Source of the DNA: Nomia melanderi
Taxonomy: Eukaryota; Arthropoda; Insecta; Hymenoptera; Halictidae
DNA: 64,000 nucleotides
Assembly (NCBI RefSeq): GCF_051020985.1
Contig: NW_027475134.1
Span: 4,216,001 to 4,280,000 of the forward strand
Reading direction: 5' to 3'
Under the pieces are notes generated by a model. That model was not told the origin of the DNA, ran no database searches, and worked only from the letters and a program-made list of their open reading frames with translations. Below are positions 1-12,600 of this stretch, one piece after another; positions within the stretch are counted from its first letter, which is position 1; each line of letters starts with the position of its first letter. The position numbers and the translations under genes are program-made.

Positions 1-166
1 CGGGTGCTATTAGAGATAGCGCAATAAACCAAAGTGAGTTATCTGCAGGAGGCCCTGGCGCCTGAAGCTGTGCAGCGGGAACGACCTCGGACCACCAGGG
101 GCCGAGGAAAGCACCGTCTCGAGGCGGCCGGACACTCTGGGCCAGGGAAAAATCCAATATATATGT
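1..166 (+). repeat. XhoI/EagI marker monomer, copy 1 (truncated by window start)
   Basis: This is a strongly diverged monomer with GCGCCTGAAGCTG in place of GCGCATGAATCTG, GAGGAAAGCACC, a XhoI site CTCGAG at 118-123, an EagI site CGGCCG at 125-130, ACACTCTGGGCC and an end in ATATATGT. Full copies are 176 bp; the first ten bases are missing here. It is diagnostic of HOR I. Confidence 0.9.
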
Positions 167-704
167 GGTGATATCTCGGGTGCTATTACAGATAACGCAA
201 TAAATCAAAGTGCATTGTCTGTAGGAGGCCCTGGCGCATGAATCTGTGCAGCGGGAACGACCTAGGACCACCAGGGGCCGAGAAAACTACAGTCTCATGG
301 GGCCGGACACTCAGGGTCAGGGGAAAATCCAATATATATCTGGTGATATCTCGGGTGCTATTAGAGATAGCGCAATAAACCAAGGTGAATTATCTGCAGG
401 AGGCCCTGGCGCATGAATCTGTGCAACGGGAACGACCTCGGACCACCAGGGGCCGAGAAAACGACAGTCTCAAGGGGCCGGACACACAGGGTCAGGGGAA
501 AATCCAATATATATCTGGTGATATCTCTGGTGCTATTACAGATAGCGCAATAAATCAAAGTGCATTGTCTGTAGGAGGCCCTGGCGCATAAATGTGGCCA
601 GCGGGAACGACCTCGGACCATCAGGGGCCGAGAAAACCACCGTCTCATGGGGCCGGACACTCAGGGTCAGGGGAAAATCCAATATTTATCTGGTGATATC
701 TCGG

Positions 705-723
705 GCGCTATTAGAGATAGCGC
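705..723 (+). other. Perfect 7-bp inverted repeat GCGCTAT/ATAGCGC
   Basis: Arms 705-711 and 717-723 flank TAGAG. Most monomers have GTGCTAT instead, which leaves a 5-bp stem in class P and a shorter one in class N. The perfect form is typical of HOR I monomers that read CGGGCGCTATTAGAG. Confidence 0.75.
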
Positions 724-3062
724 AATAAGCCAAAGGGAATAATCTGCAGGAGGCCCTGGCGCATGCATCAGTGCAGCGGGAACGACCTAGGACCACCAGG
801 GGCCGAGAAAACCACAGTCTCATGGGGCCGGACACTCAGGGTCAGGGGAAAATCCAATATATATCTGGTGATATCTCGGGTGCTATTAGAGATAGCGCAA
901 TAAATCAAAGTGCATTGTCTGTAGGAGGCCCTGGCGCATGAATCTGTGCAGCGGGAACGACCTCGGAACACCAGGGGCCGAGAAAACCACCGTCTCATGG
1001 GGCAGGACACTCAGGGTCAGTGAAAAATCCAATATATATCTGGTGATATCTTGGGTGCTATTACAGATAGCGCAATAAATCAAAGTGCATTGTCTGTAGG
1101 AGGTGCTGGCGCATGAACCTGTGCAGCGGGAACGTTCTCGGACCACCAGGGGCCGAGAAAACGACCGTCTCATCGGGCCGGACGCTCAGGGTCAGTGAAA
1201 AATCCAATATATATCTGGTGATATCTCGGGTGCTATTAGAGCTGGCGCAATAAACCGAAGTGAATTGTCTGCAGGAGGCCCTGGCGCATGAATCTGTGCA
1301 GCGGGAACGACCTAGGACCACCAGGGGCCGAGACAACCACAGTCTCATGGGGCCGGACACTCAGGGTCAGGGGAAAATCCAATATATATCTGGTGATATC
1401 TCGGGTGCTATTAAAGATAGCGCAATAAACTAAAGTGAATTATCTGCAGGAGGCCCTGGCGCATGAATGTGTGCAGCGGGAACGACCTCGGTCCACCAGG
1501 AGCCGAGAAAACCGCAGTCTCATGGGGCCGGACACTCAGGGTCAGGGGAAAATCCAATATATATCTGGTGATATCTCGGGTGCTATTAGAGATAGCGCAA
1601 TAAACGAAAGTGAATTATCTGCAGGAGGCCCTGGCGCATGCATCTGTGCAGCGGGAACGACCTCGGACCACCAGGGGCCGAAAAAACCACAGTCTCATGG
1701 GGCCGGATACTCAGGGTCAGGGGAAAATTCAATATAGATCTGGTGATATCTCGGGTGCTATTACAGATAGCGCAATAAATCAAAGTGCATTGTCTGTAGG
1801 AGGCCCTGGCGCATGAATCTGTGCAGCGGGAACGACCTAGGACCACCAGGGGCCGAGACAACCACCGTCTCATGGGGCCGGACACTCAGGGTCAGGGGAA
1901 AATCCAATATATATCTGGTGATATCTCGGGTGCTATTACAGATAGCGCAATAAATCAAAGTGCATTGTCTGTAAGAGGCCCTGGCGCATGAATCTGTGAA
2001 GCGGCAACGACCTCGGACCACCAGGGGCCGAGAAAACCACAGTCTCATGGGGCCGGACACTCAGGGTCAGGGGAAAATCCAGTATATATCTGGTGATATC
2101 TCGGGTGCTATTAGAGATAGCGCAATAAACCAAAGTGAATTATCTGCAGGATGCCCTGGCGCATGAATCTGTGCAAGCGGGAACGTCCTCGAACCTCCAG
2201 GGGCCGAGACAACCACCGTCTCATGGGGCCGGACACTCAGAGTGAGGGAAATATCCAATATATATCTGGTGATATCTCGGGTGCTATTACAGATTGCGCA
2301 ATAAATCAAAGTGCATTGTCTGTAGGAGGCCCTGGCGCATGAATCTGTGCAGCGGGAACGTCCTCGGACCTCCAGGGGCCGAGACAACCACCGTCTCATG
2401 GGGCCGGACACTCAGGGTCCGGGTAAAATCCAATATATATCTGGTGATAACTTGGGTGCTATTACAGATAGCGCAATAAATCAAAGTGCATTGTCTGTAG
2501 GAGGCCCTGGCGCATGAATCTGTGCAGCGGGAACGACCTCGGACCACCAGGGGCCGAGAAAACCACAGTCTCATGGGGCCGGACACTCAGGGTCAGGGGA
2601 AAATCCAATATATATCTGGTGATATCTCGGGTGCTATTAGAGATAGCGCAATAAACCAAAGTGAATTATCTGCAGGATGCCCAGGCGCATGAATCTGTGA
2701 AGCGGGAACGACCTCGGACCACCAGGGGCCGAGACAACCACCGTCTCATGGGGCCGGACACTCAGGGTCAGGGGAAAATCCAATATAGATCTGGTGATAT
2801 CTCGGGTGCTATTACAGATAGCGCAATAAATCAAAGTGCATTGTCTGTAGGAGGCCCTGGCGCATGAATCTGTGCAGCGGGAACGACCTAGGACCACCAG
2901 GGGCCGAGACAACCACCGTCTCATGTGGCCGGACACTCAGGGTCAGCGGAAAATCCAATATATATCTGGTGATATCTCGGGTGCTATTACAGATAGCGCA
3001 ATAAATCAAAGTGTATTATCTGCAGGAGGCCCTGGCGCATGAATCTGTGCAGCGGGAACGAC

Positions 3063-3083
3063 CTCGGACCACCAGGGTCCGAG
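3063..3083 (+). other. Perfect 8-bp inverted repeat variant of the conserved hairpin
   Basis: In monomers reading CAGGGTCCGAG the arms CTCGGACC (3,063-3,070) and GGTCCGAG (3,076-3,083) pair completely around ACCAG. The same variant recurs in HOR I, II and III (for example about 9,542, 32,482, 40,011 and 46,133). Confidence 0.75.
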
Positions 3084-3317
3084 AAAAACACCGTCTCATG
3101 GGGCCGCACACTCAGGGTCAGTGAAAAATCCAATATATATCTGGTGATATCTCGGGTGCTATTACAGATAGCGCCATAAATCAAAGTGCTTTGTCTGTAG
3201 GAGGCCCTGGCGCATGAATCTGTGCAGCGGGAACGACCTCGGACCACCAGGGGCCGAGACAACCACCGTCTCATGGGGCCGGACACTCAGGGTCAGGGAA
3301 AAATCCAATATATATCT

Positions 3318-3493
3318 GGTGATATCTCGGGTGCTATTAGAGATAGCGCAATAAACCAAAGTGAGTTATCTGCAGGAGGCCCTGGCGCCTGAAGCTGTGC
3401 AGCGGGAACGACCTCGGACCACCAGGGGCCGAGGAAAGCACCGTCTCGAGGCGGCCGGACACTCTGGGCCAGGGAAAAATCCAATATATATGT
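3318..3493 (+). repeat. XhoI/EagI marker monomer, copy 2 (176 bp)
   Basis: Second copy of the diverged marker, with CTCGAG at 3,445-3,450. It opens sub-block beta. The extra base relative to 175 lies in the GAGGAAAGCACCGTCTCGAGG region. Confidence 0.9.
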
Positions 3494-6479
3494 GGTGATA
3501 TCTCGGGTGCTATTACAGATAACGCAATAAATCAAAGTGCATTGTCTGTAGGAGGCCCTGGCGCATGAATCTGTGCAGCGGGAACGACCTAGGACCACCA
3601 GGGGCCGAGAAAACTACAGTCTCATGGGGCCGGACACTCAGGGTCAGGGGAAAATCCAATATATATCTGGTGATATCTCGGGTGCTATTAGAGATAGCGC
3701 AATAAACCAAGGTGAATTATCTGCAGGAGGCCCTGGCGCATGAATCTGTGCAACGGGAACGACCTCGGACCACCAGGGGCCGAGAAAACGACAGTCTCAA
3801 GGGGCCGGACACTCAGGGTCAGGGGAAAATCCAATATATATCTGGTGATATCTCTGGTGCTATTACAGATAGCGCAATAAATCAAAGTGCATTGTCTGTA
3901 GGAGGCCCTGGCGCATAAATGTGGCCAGCGGGAACGACCTCGGACCATCAGGGGCCGAGAAAACCACCGTCTCATGGGGCCGGACACTCAGGGTCAGGGG
4001 AAAATCCAATATTTATCTGGTGATATCTCGGGCGCTATTAGAGATAGCGCAATAAGCCAAAGGGAATAATCTGCAGGAGGCCCTGGCGCATGCATCAGTG
4101 CAGCGGGAACGACCTAGGACCACCAGGGGCCGAGAAAACCACAGTCTCATGGGGCCGGACACTCAGGGTCAGGGGAAAATCCAATATATATCTGGTGATA
4201 TCTCGGGTGCTATTAGAGATAGCGCAATAAATCAAAGTGCATTGTCTGTAGGAGGCCCTGGCGCATGAATCTGTGCAGCGGGAACGACCTCGGAACACCA
4301 GGGGCCGAGAAAACCACCGTCTCATGGGGCAGGACACTCAGGGTCAGTGAAAAATCCAATATATATCTGGTGATATCTTGGGTGCTATTACAGATAGCGC
4401 AATAAATCAAAGTGCATTGTCTGTAGGAGGTGCTGGCGCATGAACCTGTGCAGCGGGAACGTTCTCGGACCACCAGGGGCCGAGAAAACGACCGTCTCAT
4501 CGGGCCGGACGCTCAGGGTCAGTGAAAAATCCAATATATATCTGGTGATATCTCGGGTGCTCTTAGAGCTGGCGCAATAAACCGAAGTGAATTGTCTGCA
4601 GGAGGCCCTGGCGCATGAATCTGTGCAACGGGAACGACCTCGGACCACCAGGGGCCGAAAAAACCACAGTCTCATGGGGCCGGACTCTCAGGGTCAGGGG
4701 AAAATCCAATATATATCTGGTGATATCTCGGGTGCTATTAGAGATAGCGCAATAAACGAAAGTGAATTATCTGCAGGAGGCCCTGGCGCATGCATCTGTG
4801 CAGCGGGAACGACCTCGGACCACCAGGGGCCGAAAAAACCACAGTCTCATGGGGCCGGATACTCAGGGTCAGGGGAAAATTCAATATAGATCTGGTGATA
4901 TCTCGGGTGCTATTACAGATAGCGCAATAAATCAAAGTGCATTGTCTGTAGGAGGCCCTGGCGCATGAATCTGTGCAGCGGGAACGACCTAGGACCACCA
5001 GGGGCCGAGACAACCACAGTCTCATGGGGCCGGACACTCAGGGTCAGGGGAAAATCCAATATATATCTGGTGATATCTCGGGTGCTATTAAAGATAGCGC
5101 AATAAACTAAAGTGAATTATCTGCAGGAGGCCCTGGCGCATGAATGTGTGCAGCGGGAACGACCTCGGTCCACCAGGAGCCGAGAAAACCGCAGTCTCAT
5201 GGGGCCGGACACTCAGGGTCAGGGAAAAATCCAATATATATCTGGTGATATCTCGGGCGCTATTAGAGATAGCGCAATAAGCCAAAGGGAATTATCTGCA
5301 GGAGGCCCTGGCGCATGCATCTGTGCAGCGGCAACGACATTAGGACCACCAGGGACCGAGAAAACCACCGTCTCATGGGGCCGGACACTCAGGGTAAGGG
5401 AAAAATCCAATATATATCTGGTGATATCTCGGGTGCTATTAGAGATAGCGCAATAAACTAAAGTGAATTATCTGCAGGAGGCCCTGGCGCATGAATGTGT
5501 GCAGCGGGAACGACCTCGGACCACCAGGGGCCGAGAAAACCGCAGTCTCATGGGGCCGGACACTCAGGGTCAGGGAAAAATCCAATATATATCTGGTGAT
5601 ATCTCGGGCGCTATTAGAGATAGCGCAATAAGCCAAAGGGAATTATCTGCAGGAGGCCCTGGCGCCTGCATCAGTGCAGCGGGAACGACCTAGGACCACC
5701 AGGGGCCGAGAAAACCACAGTCTCATGGGGCCGGACACTCAGGGTCAGGGGAAAATCCAATATATATCTGGTGATATCTCGGGTGCTATTAGAGATAGCG
5801 CAATAAATCAAAGTGCATTGTCTGTAGGAGGCCCTGGCGCATGAATCTGTGCAGCGGGAACGACCTCGGAACACCAGGGGCCGAGAAAACCACCGTCTCA
5901 TGGGGCAGGACACTCAGGGTCAGTGAAAAATCCAATATATATCTGGTGATATCTTGGGTGCTATTACAGATAGCGCAATAAATCAAAGTGCATTGTCTGT
6001 AGGAGACGCTGGCGCATGAACCTGTGCAGCGGGAACGTTCTCGGACCACCAGGGGCCGAGAAAACGACCGTCTCATCGGGCCGGACGCTCAGGGTCAGTG
6101 AAAAATCCAATATATATCTGGTGATATCTCGGGTGCTATTAGAGATAGCGCAATAAACCGAAGTGAATTATCTGCAGAAGGCCCTGGCGCATGAATCTGT
6201 GCAACGGGAACGACCTCGGACCACCAGGGGCCGAGAAAACGACAGTCTCAAGGGGCCGGACACTCAGGGTCAGGGGAAAATCCAATATATATCTGTTGAT
6301 ATCTCGGGCGCTATTAGAGATAGCGCAATAAACCAAAGTGAATTATCTGCAGGAGGCCCTGGCGCATGAATCTGTGCAGCGGGAACGACCTCGTACCACC
6401 AGGGGCCGAGAAAACCACCGTCTCAAGGGGCCGGACACTCAGGGTCAGGGAAAAATCCAATATATATCTGGTGATATCT
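3328..6479 (+). repeat. HOR I sub-block beta (3,152 bp, 18 monomers)
   Basis: It begins as a copy of sub-block alpha (offset 3,327 up to about 4,560), then switches register: 4,738 onward matches 1,586 onward (offset 3,152), and 5,088 onward starts a beta-specific run. A further internal repeat links 4,095-4,500 with 5,671-6,076 (offset 1,576, nine monomers plus one base). These changing offsets show repeated unequal exchange inside the unit before the 37-mer was amplified. Confidence 0.82.
5244..5419 (+). repeat. 176-bp monomer with GACATTAGG insertion
   Basis: One extra base (GACATTAGGACC against GACCTAGGACC) makes this monomer 176 bp. Its counterparts lie at about 11,723 and 19,952, so the insertion was inherited by copying of the whole HOR I unit. 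Confidence 0.85.
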
Positions 6480-6645
6480 CGGGTGCTATTAGAGATAGCG
6501 CAATAAACCAAAGTGAGTTATCTGCAGGAGGCCCTGGCGCCTGAAGCTGTGCAGCGGGAACGACCTCGGACCACCAGGGGCCGAGGAAAGCACCGTCTCG
6601 AGGCGGCCGGACACTCTGGGCCAGGGAAAAATCCAATATATATGT
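6470..6645 (+). repeat. XhoI/EagI marker monomer, copy 3 (176 bp)
   Basis: CTCGAG lies at 6,597-6,602, exactly 6,479 bp after copy 1. It opens the second 37-mer unit. Confidence 0.9.
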
Positions 6646-9600
6646 GGTGATATCTCGGGTGCTATTACAGATAACGCAATAAATCAAAGTGCATTGTCTG
6701 TAGGAGGCCCTGGCGCATGAATCTGTGCAGCGGGAACGACCTAGGACCACCAGGGGCCGAGAAAACTACAGTCTCATGGGGCCGGACACTCAGGGTCAGG
6801 GGAAAATCCAATATATATCTGGTGATATCTCGGGTGCTATTAGAGATAGCGCAATAAACCAAGGTGAATTATCTGCAGGAGGCCCTGGCGCATGAATCTG
6901 TGCAACGGGAACGACCTCGGACCACCAGGGGCCGAGAAAACGACAGTCTCAAGGGGCCGGACACACAGGGTCAGGGGAAAATCCAATATATATCTGGTGA
7001 TATCTCTGGTGCTATTACAGATAGCGCAATAAATCAAAGTGCATTGTCTGTAGGAGGCCCTGGCGCATAAATGTGGCCAGCGGGAACGACCTCGGACCAT
7101 CAGGGGCCGAGAAAACCACCGTCTCATGGGGCCGGACACTCAGGGTCAGGGGAAAATCCAATATTTATCTGGTGATATCTCGGGCGCTATTAGAGATAGC
7201 GCAATAAGCCAAAGGGAATAATCTGCAGGAGGCCCTGGCGCATGCATCAGTGCAGCGGGAACGACCTAGGACCACCAGGGGCCGAGAAAACCACAGTCTC
7301 ATGGGGCCGGACACTCAGGGTCAGGGGAAAATCCAATATATATCTGGTGATATCTCGGGTGCTATTAGAGATAGCGCAATAAATCAAAGTGCATTGTCTG
7401 TAGGAGGCCCTGGCGCATGAATCTGTGCAGCGGGAACGACCTCGGAACACCAGGGGCCGAGAAAACCACCGTCTCATGGGGCAGGACACTCAGGGTCAGT
7501 GAAAAATCCAATATATATCTGGTGATATCTTGGGTGCTATTACAGATAGCGCAATAAATCAAAGTGCATTGTCTGTAGGAGGTGCTGGCGCATGAACCTG
7601 TGCAGCGGGAACGTTCTCGGACCACCAGGGGCCGAGAAAACGACCGTCTCATCGGGCCGGACGCTCAGGGTCAGTGAAAAATCCAATATATATCTGGTGA
7701 TATCTCGGGTGCTATTAGAGCTGGCGCAATAAACCGAAGTGAATTGTCTGCAGGAGGCCCTGGCGCATGAATCTGTGCAGCGGGAACGACCTAGGACCAC
7801 CAGGGGCCGAGACAACCACAGTCTCATGGGGCCGGACACTCAGGGTCAGGGGAAAATCCAATATATATCTGGTGATATCTCGGGTGCTATTAAAGATAGC
7901 GCAATAAACTAAAGTGAATTATCTGCAGGAGGCCCTGGCGCATGAATGTGTGCAGCGGGAACGACCTCGGTCCACCAGGAGCCGAGAAAACCGCAGTCTC
8001 ATGGGGCCGGACACTCAGGGTCAGGGGAAAATCCAATATATATCTGGTGATATCTCGGGTGCTATTAGAGATAGCGCAATAAACGAAAGTGAATTATCTG
8101 CAGGAGGCCCTGGCGCATGCATCTGTGCAGCGGGAACGACCTCGGACCACCAGGGGCCGAAAAAACCACAGTCTCATGGGGCCGGATACTCAGGGTCAGG
8201 GGAAAATTCAATATAGATCTGGTGATATCTCGGGTGCTATTACAGATAGCGCAATAAATCAAAGTGCATTGTCTGTAGGAGGCCCTGGCGCATGAATCTG
8301 TGCAGCGGGAACGACCTAGGACCACCAGGGGCCGAGACAACCACCGTCTCATGGGGCCGGACACTCAGGGTCAGGGGAAAATCCAATATATATCTGGTGA
8401 TATCTCGGGTGCTATTACAGATAGCGCAATAAATCAAAGTGCATTGTCTGTAAGAGGCCCTGGCGCATGAATCTGTGAAGCGGCAACGACCTCGGACCAC
8501 CAGGGGCCGAGAAAACCACAGTCTCATGGGGCCGGACACTCAGGGTCAGGGGAAAATCCAGTATATATCTGGTGATATCTCGGGTGCTATTAGAGATAGC
8601 GCAATAAACCAAAGTGAATTATCTGCAGGATGCCCTGGCGCATGAATCTGTGCAAGCGGGAACGTCCTCGAACCTCCAGGGGCCGAGACAACCACCGTCT
8701 CATGGGGCCGGACACTCAGAGTGAGGGAAATATCCAATATATATCTGGTGATATCTCGGGTGCTATTACAGATTGCGCAATAAATCAAAGTGCATTGTCT
8801 GTAGGAGGCCCTGGCGCATGAATCTGTGCAGCGGGAACGTCCTCGGACCTCCAGGGGCCGAGACAACCACCGTCTCATGGGGCCGGACACTCAGGGTCCG
8901 GGTAAAATCCAATATATATCTGGTGATAACTTGGGTGCTATTACAGATAGCGCAATAAATCAAAGTGCATTGTCTGTAGGAGGCCCTGGCGCATGAATCT
9001 GTGCAGCGGGAACGACCTCGGACCACCAGGGGCCGAGAAAACCACAGTCTCATGGGGCCGGACACTCAGGGTCAGGGGAAAATCCAATATATATCTGGTG
9101 ATATCTCGGGTGCTATTAGAGATAGCGCAATAAACCAAAGTGAATTATCTGCAGGATGCCCAGGCGCATGAATCTGTGAAGCGGGAACGACCTCGGACCA
9201 CCAGGGGCCGAGACAACCACCGTCTCATGGGGCCGGACACTCAGGGTCAGGGGAAAATCCAATATAGATCTGGTGATATCTCGGGTGCTATTACAGATAG
9301 CGCAATAAATCAAAGTGCATTGTCTGTAGGAGGCCCTGGCGCATGAATCTGTGCAGCGGGAACGACCTAGGACCACCAGGGGCCGAGACAACCACCGTCT
9401 CATGTGGCCGGACACTCAGGGTCAGCGGAAAATCCAATATATATCTGGTGATATCTCGGGTGCTATTACAGATAGCGCAATAAATCAAAGTGTATTATCT
9501 GCAGGAGGCCCTGGCGCATGAATCTGTGCAGCGGGAACGACCTCGGACCACCAGGGTCCGAGAAAAACACCGTCTCATGGGGCCGCACACTCAGGGTCAG

Positions 9601-12600
9601 TGAAAAATCCAATATATATCTGGTGATATCTCGGGTGCTATTACAGATAGCGCCATAAATCAAAGTGCTTTGTCTGTAGGAGGCCCTGGCGCATGAATCT
9701 GTGCAGCGGGAACGACCTCGGACCACCAGGGGCCGAGACAACCACCGTCTCATGGGGCCGGACACTCAGGGTCAGGGAAAAATCCAATATATATCTGGTG
9801 ATATCTCGGGTGCTATTAGAGATAGCGCAATAAACCAAAGTGAGTTATCTGCAGGAGGCCCTGGCGCCTGAAGCTGTGCAGCGGGAACGACCTCGGACCA
9901 CCAGGGGCCGAGGAAAGCACCGTCTCGAGGCGGCCGGACACTCTGGGCCAGGGAAAAATCCAATATATATGTGGTGATATCTCGGGTGCTATTACAGATA
10001 ACGCAATAAATCAAAGTGCATTGTCTGTAGGAGGCCCTGGCGCATGAATCTGTGCAGCGGGAACGACCTAGGACCACCAGGGGCCGAGAAAACTACAGTC
10101 TCATGGGGCCGGACACTCAGGGTCAGGGGAAAATCCAATATATATCTGGTGATATCTCGGGTGCTATTAGAGATAGCGCAATAAACCAAGGTGAATTATC
10201 TGCAGGAGGCCCTGGCGCATGAATCTGTGCAACGGGAACGACCTCGGACCACCAGGGGCCGAGAAAACGACAGTCTCAAGGGGCCGGACACTCAGGGTCA
10301 GGGGAAAATCCAATATATATCTGGTGATATCTCTGGTGCTATTACAGATAGCGCAATAAATCAAAGTGCATTGTCTGTAGGAGGCCCTGGCGCATAAATG
10401 TGGCCAGCGGGAACGACCTCGGACCATCAGGGGCCGAGAAAACCACCGTCTCATGGGGCCGGACACTCAGGGTCAGGGGAAAATCCAATATTTATCTGGT
10501 GATATCTCGGGCGCTATTAGAGATAGCGCAATAAGCCAAAGGGAATAATCTGCAGGAGGACCTGGCGCATGCATCAGTGCAGCGGGAACGACCTAGGACC
10601 ACCAGGGGCCGAGAAAACCACAGTCTCATGGGGCCGGACACTCAGGGTCAGGGGAAAATCCAATATATATCTGGTGATATCTCGGGTGCTATTAGAGATA
10701 GCGCAATAAATCAAAGTGCATTGTCTGTAGGAGGCCCTGGCGCATGAATCTGTGCAGCGGGAACGACCTCGGAACACCAGGGGCCGAGAAAACCACCGTC
10801 TCATGGGGCAGGACACTCAGGGTCAGTGAAAAATCCAATATATATCTGGTGATATCTTGGGTACTATTACAGATAGCGCAATAAATCAAAGTGCATTGTC
10901 TGTAGGAGGTGCTGGCGCATGAACCTGTGCAGCGGGAACGTTCTCGGACCACCAGGGGCCGAGAAAACGACCGTCTCATCGGGCCGGACGCTCAGGGTCA
11001 GTGAAAAATCCAATATATATCTGGTGATATCTCGGGTGCTCTTAGAGCTGGCGCAATAAACCGAAGTGAATTGTCTGCAGGAGGCCCTGGCGCATGAATC
11101 TGTGCAACGGGAACGACCTCGGACCACCAGGGGCCGAAAAAACCACAGTCTCATGGGGCCGGACTCTCAGGGTCAGGGGAAAATCCAATATATATCTGGT
11201 GATATCTCGGGTGCTATTAGAGATAGCGCAATAAACGAAAGTGAATTATCTGCAGGAGGCCCTGGCGCATGCATCTGTGCAGCGGGAACGACCTCGGACC
11301 ACCAGGGGCCGAAAAAACCACAGTCTCATGGGGCCGGATACTCAGGGTCAGGGGAAAATTCAATATAGATCTGGTGATATCTCGGGTGCTATTACAGATA
11401 GCGCAATAAATCAAAGTGCATTGTCTGTAGGAGGCCCTGGCGCATGAATCTGTGCAGCGGGAACGACCTAGGACCACCAGGGGCCGAGACAACCACAGTC
11501 TCATGGGGCCGGACACTCAGGGTCAGGGGAAAATCCAATATATATCTGGTGATATCTCGGGTGCTATTAAAGATAGCGCAATAAACTAAAGTGAATTATC
11601 TGCAGGAGGCCCTGGCGCATGAATGTGTGCAGCGGGAACGACCTCGGTCCACCAGGAGCCGAGAAAACCGCAGTCTCATGGGGCCGGACACTCAGGGTCA
11701 GGGAAAAATCCAATATATATCTGGTGATATCTCGGGCGCTATTAGAGATAGCGCAATAAGCCAAAGGGAATTATCTGCAGGAGGCCCTGGCGCATGCATC
11801 TGTGCAGCGGCAACGACATTAGGACCACCAGGGACCGAGAAAACCACCGTCTCATGGGGCCGGACACTCAGGGTAAGGGAAAAATCCAATATATATCTGG
11901 TGATATCTCGGGTGCTATTAGAGATAGCGCAATAAACTAAAGTGAATTATCTGCAGGAGGCCCTGGCGCATGAATGTGTGCAGCGGGAACGACCTCGGAC
12001 CACCAGGGGCCGAGAAAACCGCAGTCTCATGGGGCCGGACACTCAGGGTCAGGGAAAAATCCAATATATATCTGGTGATATCTCGGGCGCTATTAGAGAT
12101 AGCGCAATAAGCCAAAGGGAATTATCTGCAGGAGGCCCTGGCGCCTGCATCAGTGCAGCGGGAACGACCTAGGACCACCAGGGGCCGAGAAAACCACAGT
12201 CTCATGGGGCCGGACACTCAGGGTCAGGGGAAAATCCAATATATATCTGGTGATATCTCGGGTGCTATTAGAGATAGCGCAATAAATCAAAGTGCATTGT
12301 CTGTAGGAGGCCCTGGCGCATGAATCTGTGCAGCGGGAACGACCTCGGAACACCAGGGGCCGAGAAAACCACCGTCTCATCGGGCCGGACGCTCAGGGTC
12401 AGTGAAAAATCCAATATATATCTGGTGATATCTCGGGTGCTATTAGAGATAGCGCAATAAACCGAAGTGAATTATCTGCAGAAGGCCCTGGCGCATGAAT
12501 CTGTGCAACGGGAACGACCTCGGACCACCAGGGGCCGAGAAAACGACAGTCTCAAGGGGCCGGACACTCAGGGTCAGGGGAAAATCCAATATATATCTGT

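Larger units (their letters stand above)
1..3327 (+). repeat. HOR I sub-block alpha (3,327 bp, 19 monomers)
   Basis: The first 19 monomers of HOR I start at the XhoI-marker monomer. The first ~1.2 kb is repeated almost unchanged 3,327 bp later in sub-block beta; the rest differs. The block includes monomers with GATAACTTGGG (GATAAC at 2,446) and with GTGCAAGCGGG (176 bp). It looks like one half of an ancestral duplication that was later remodelled. Confidence 0.85.
1..6479 (+). repeat. HOR I, copy 1: 6,479-bp (37-monomer) unit
   Basis: Sequence from 1 to about 6,479 recurs with an exact offset of 6,479 bp: variant monomers at 186, 768, 1061, 1435, 1936, 2294, 2987, 3293, 4587, 5112 and 5671 have counterparts 6,479 bp downstream. 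6,479 is 37 x 175 + 4. The four extra bases come from four 176-bp monomers: two XhoI-marker monomers, one with GTGCAAGCGGG near 2,175, and one with GACATTAGG at 5,244-5,419. Where I compared copies 1 and 2 they are almost identical. Examples of differences are A at 10,560 against C at 4,081, and A at 10,863 against G at 4,384. This implies recent amplification of the whole 37-mer. Confidence 0.92.

Noticed and set aside
2185..2195. Near match to a Pol III B box on the minus strand (GGTTCGAGGAC), also near 8,664, 14,618, 23,197 and 52,430
   Set aside because: One essential C is missing, no A box lies at suitable spacing, and the match results from a single variant (CTCGAACC) in a few monomers.
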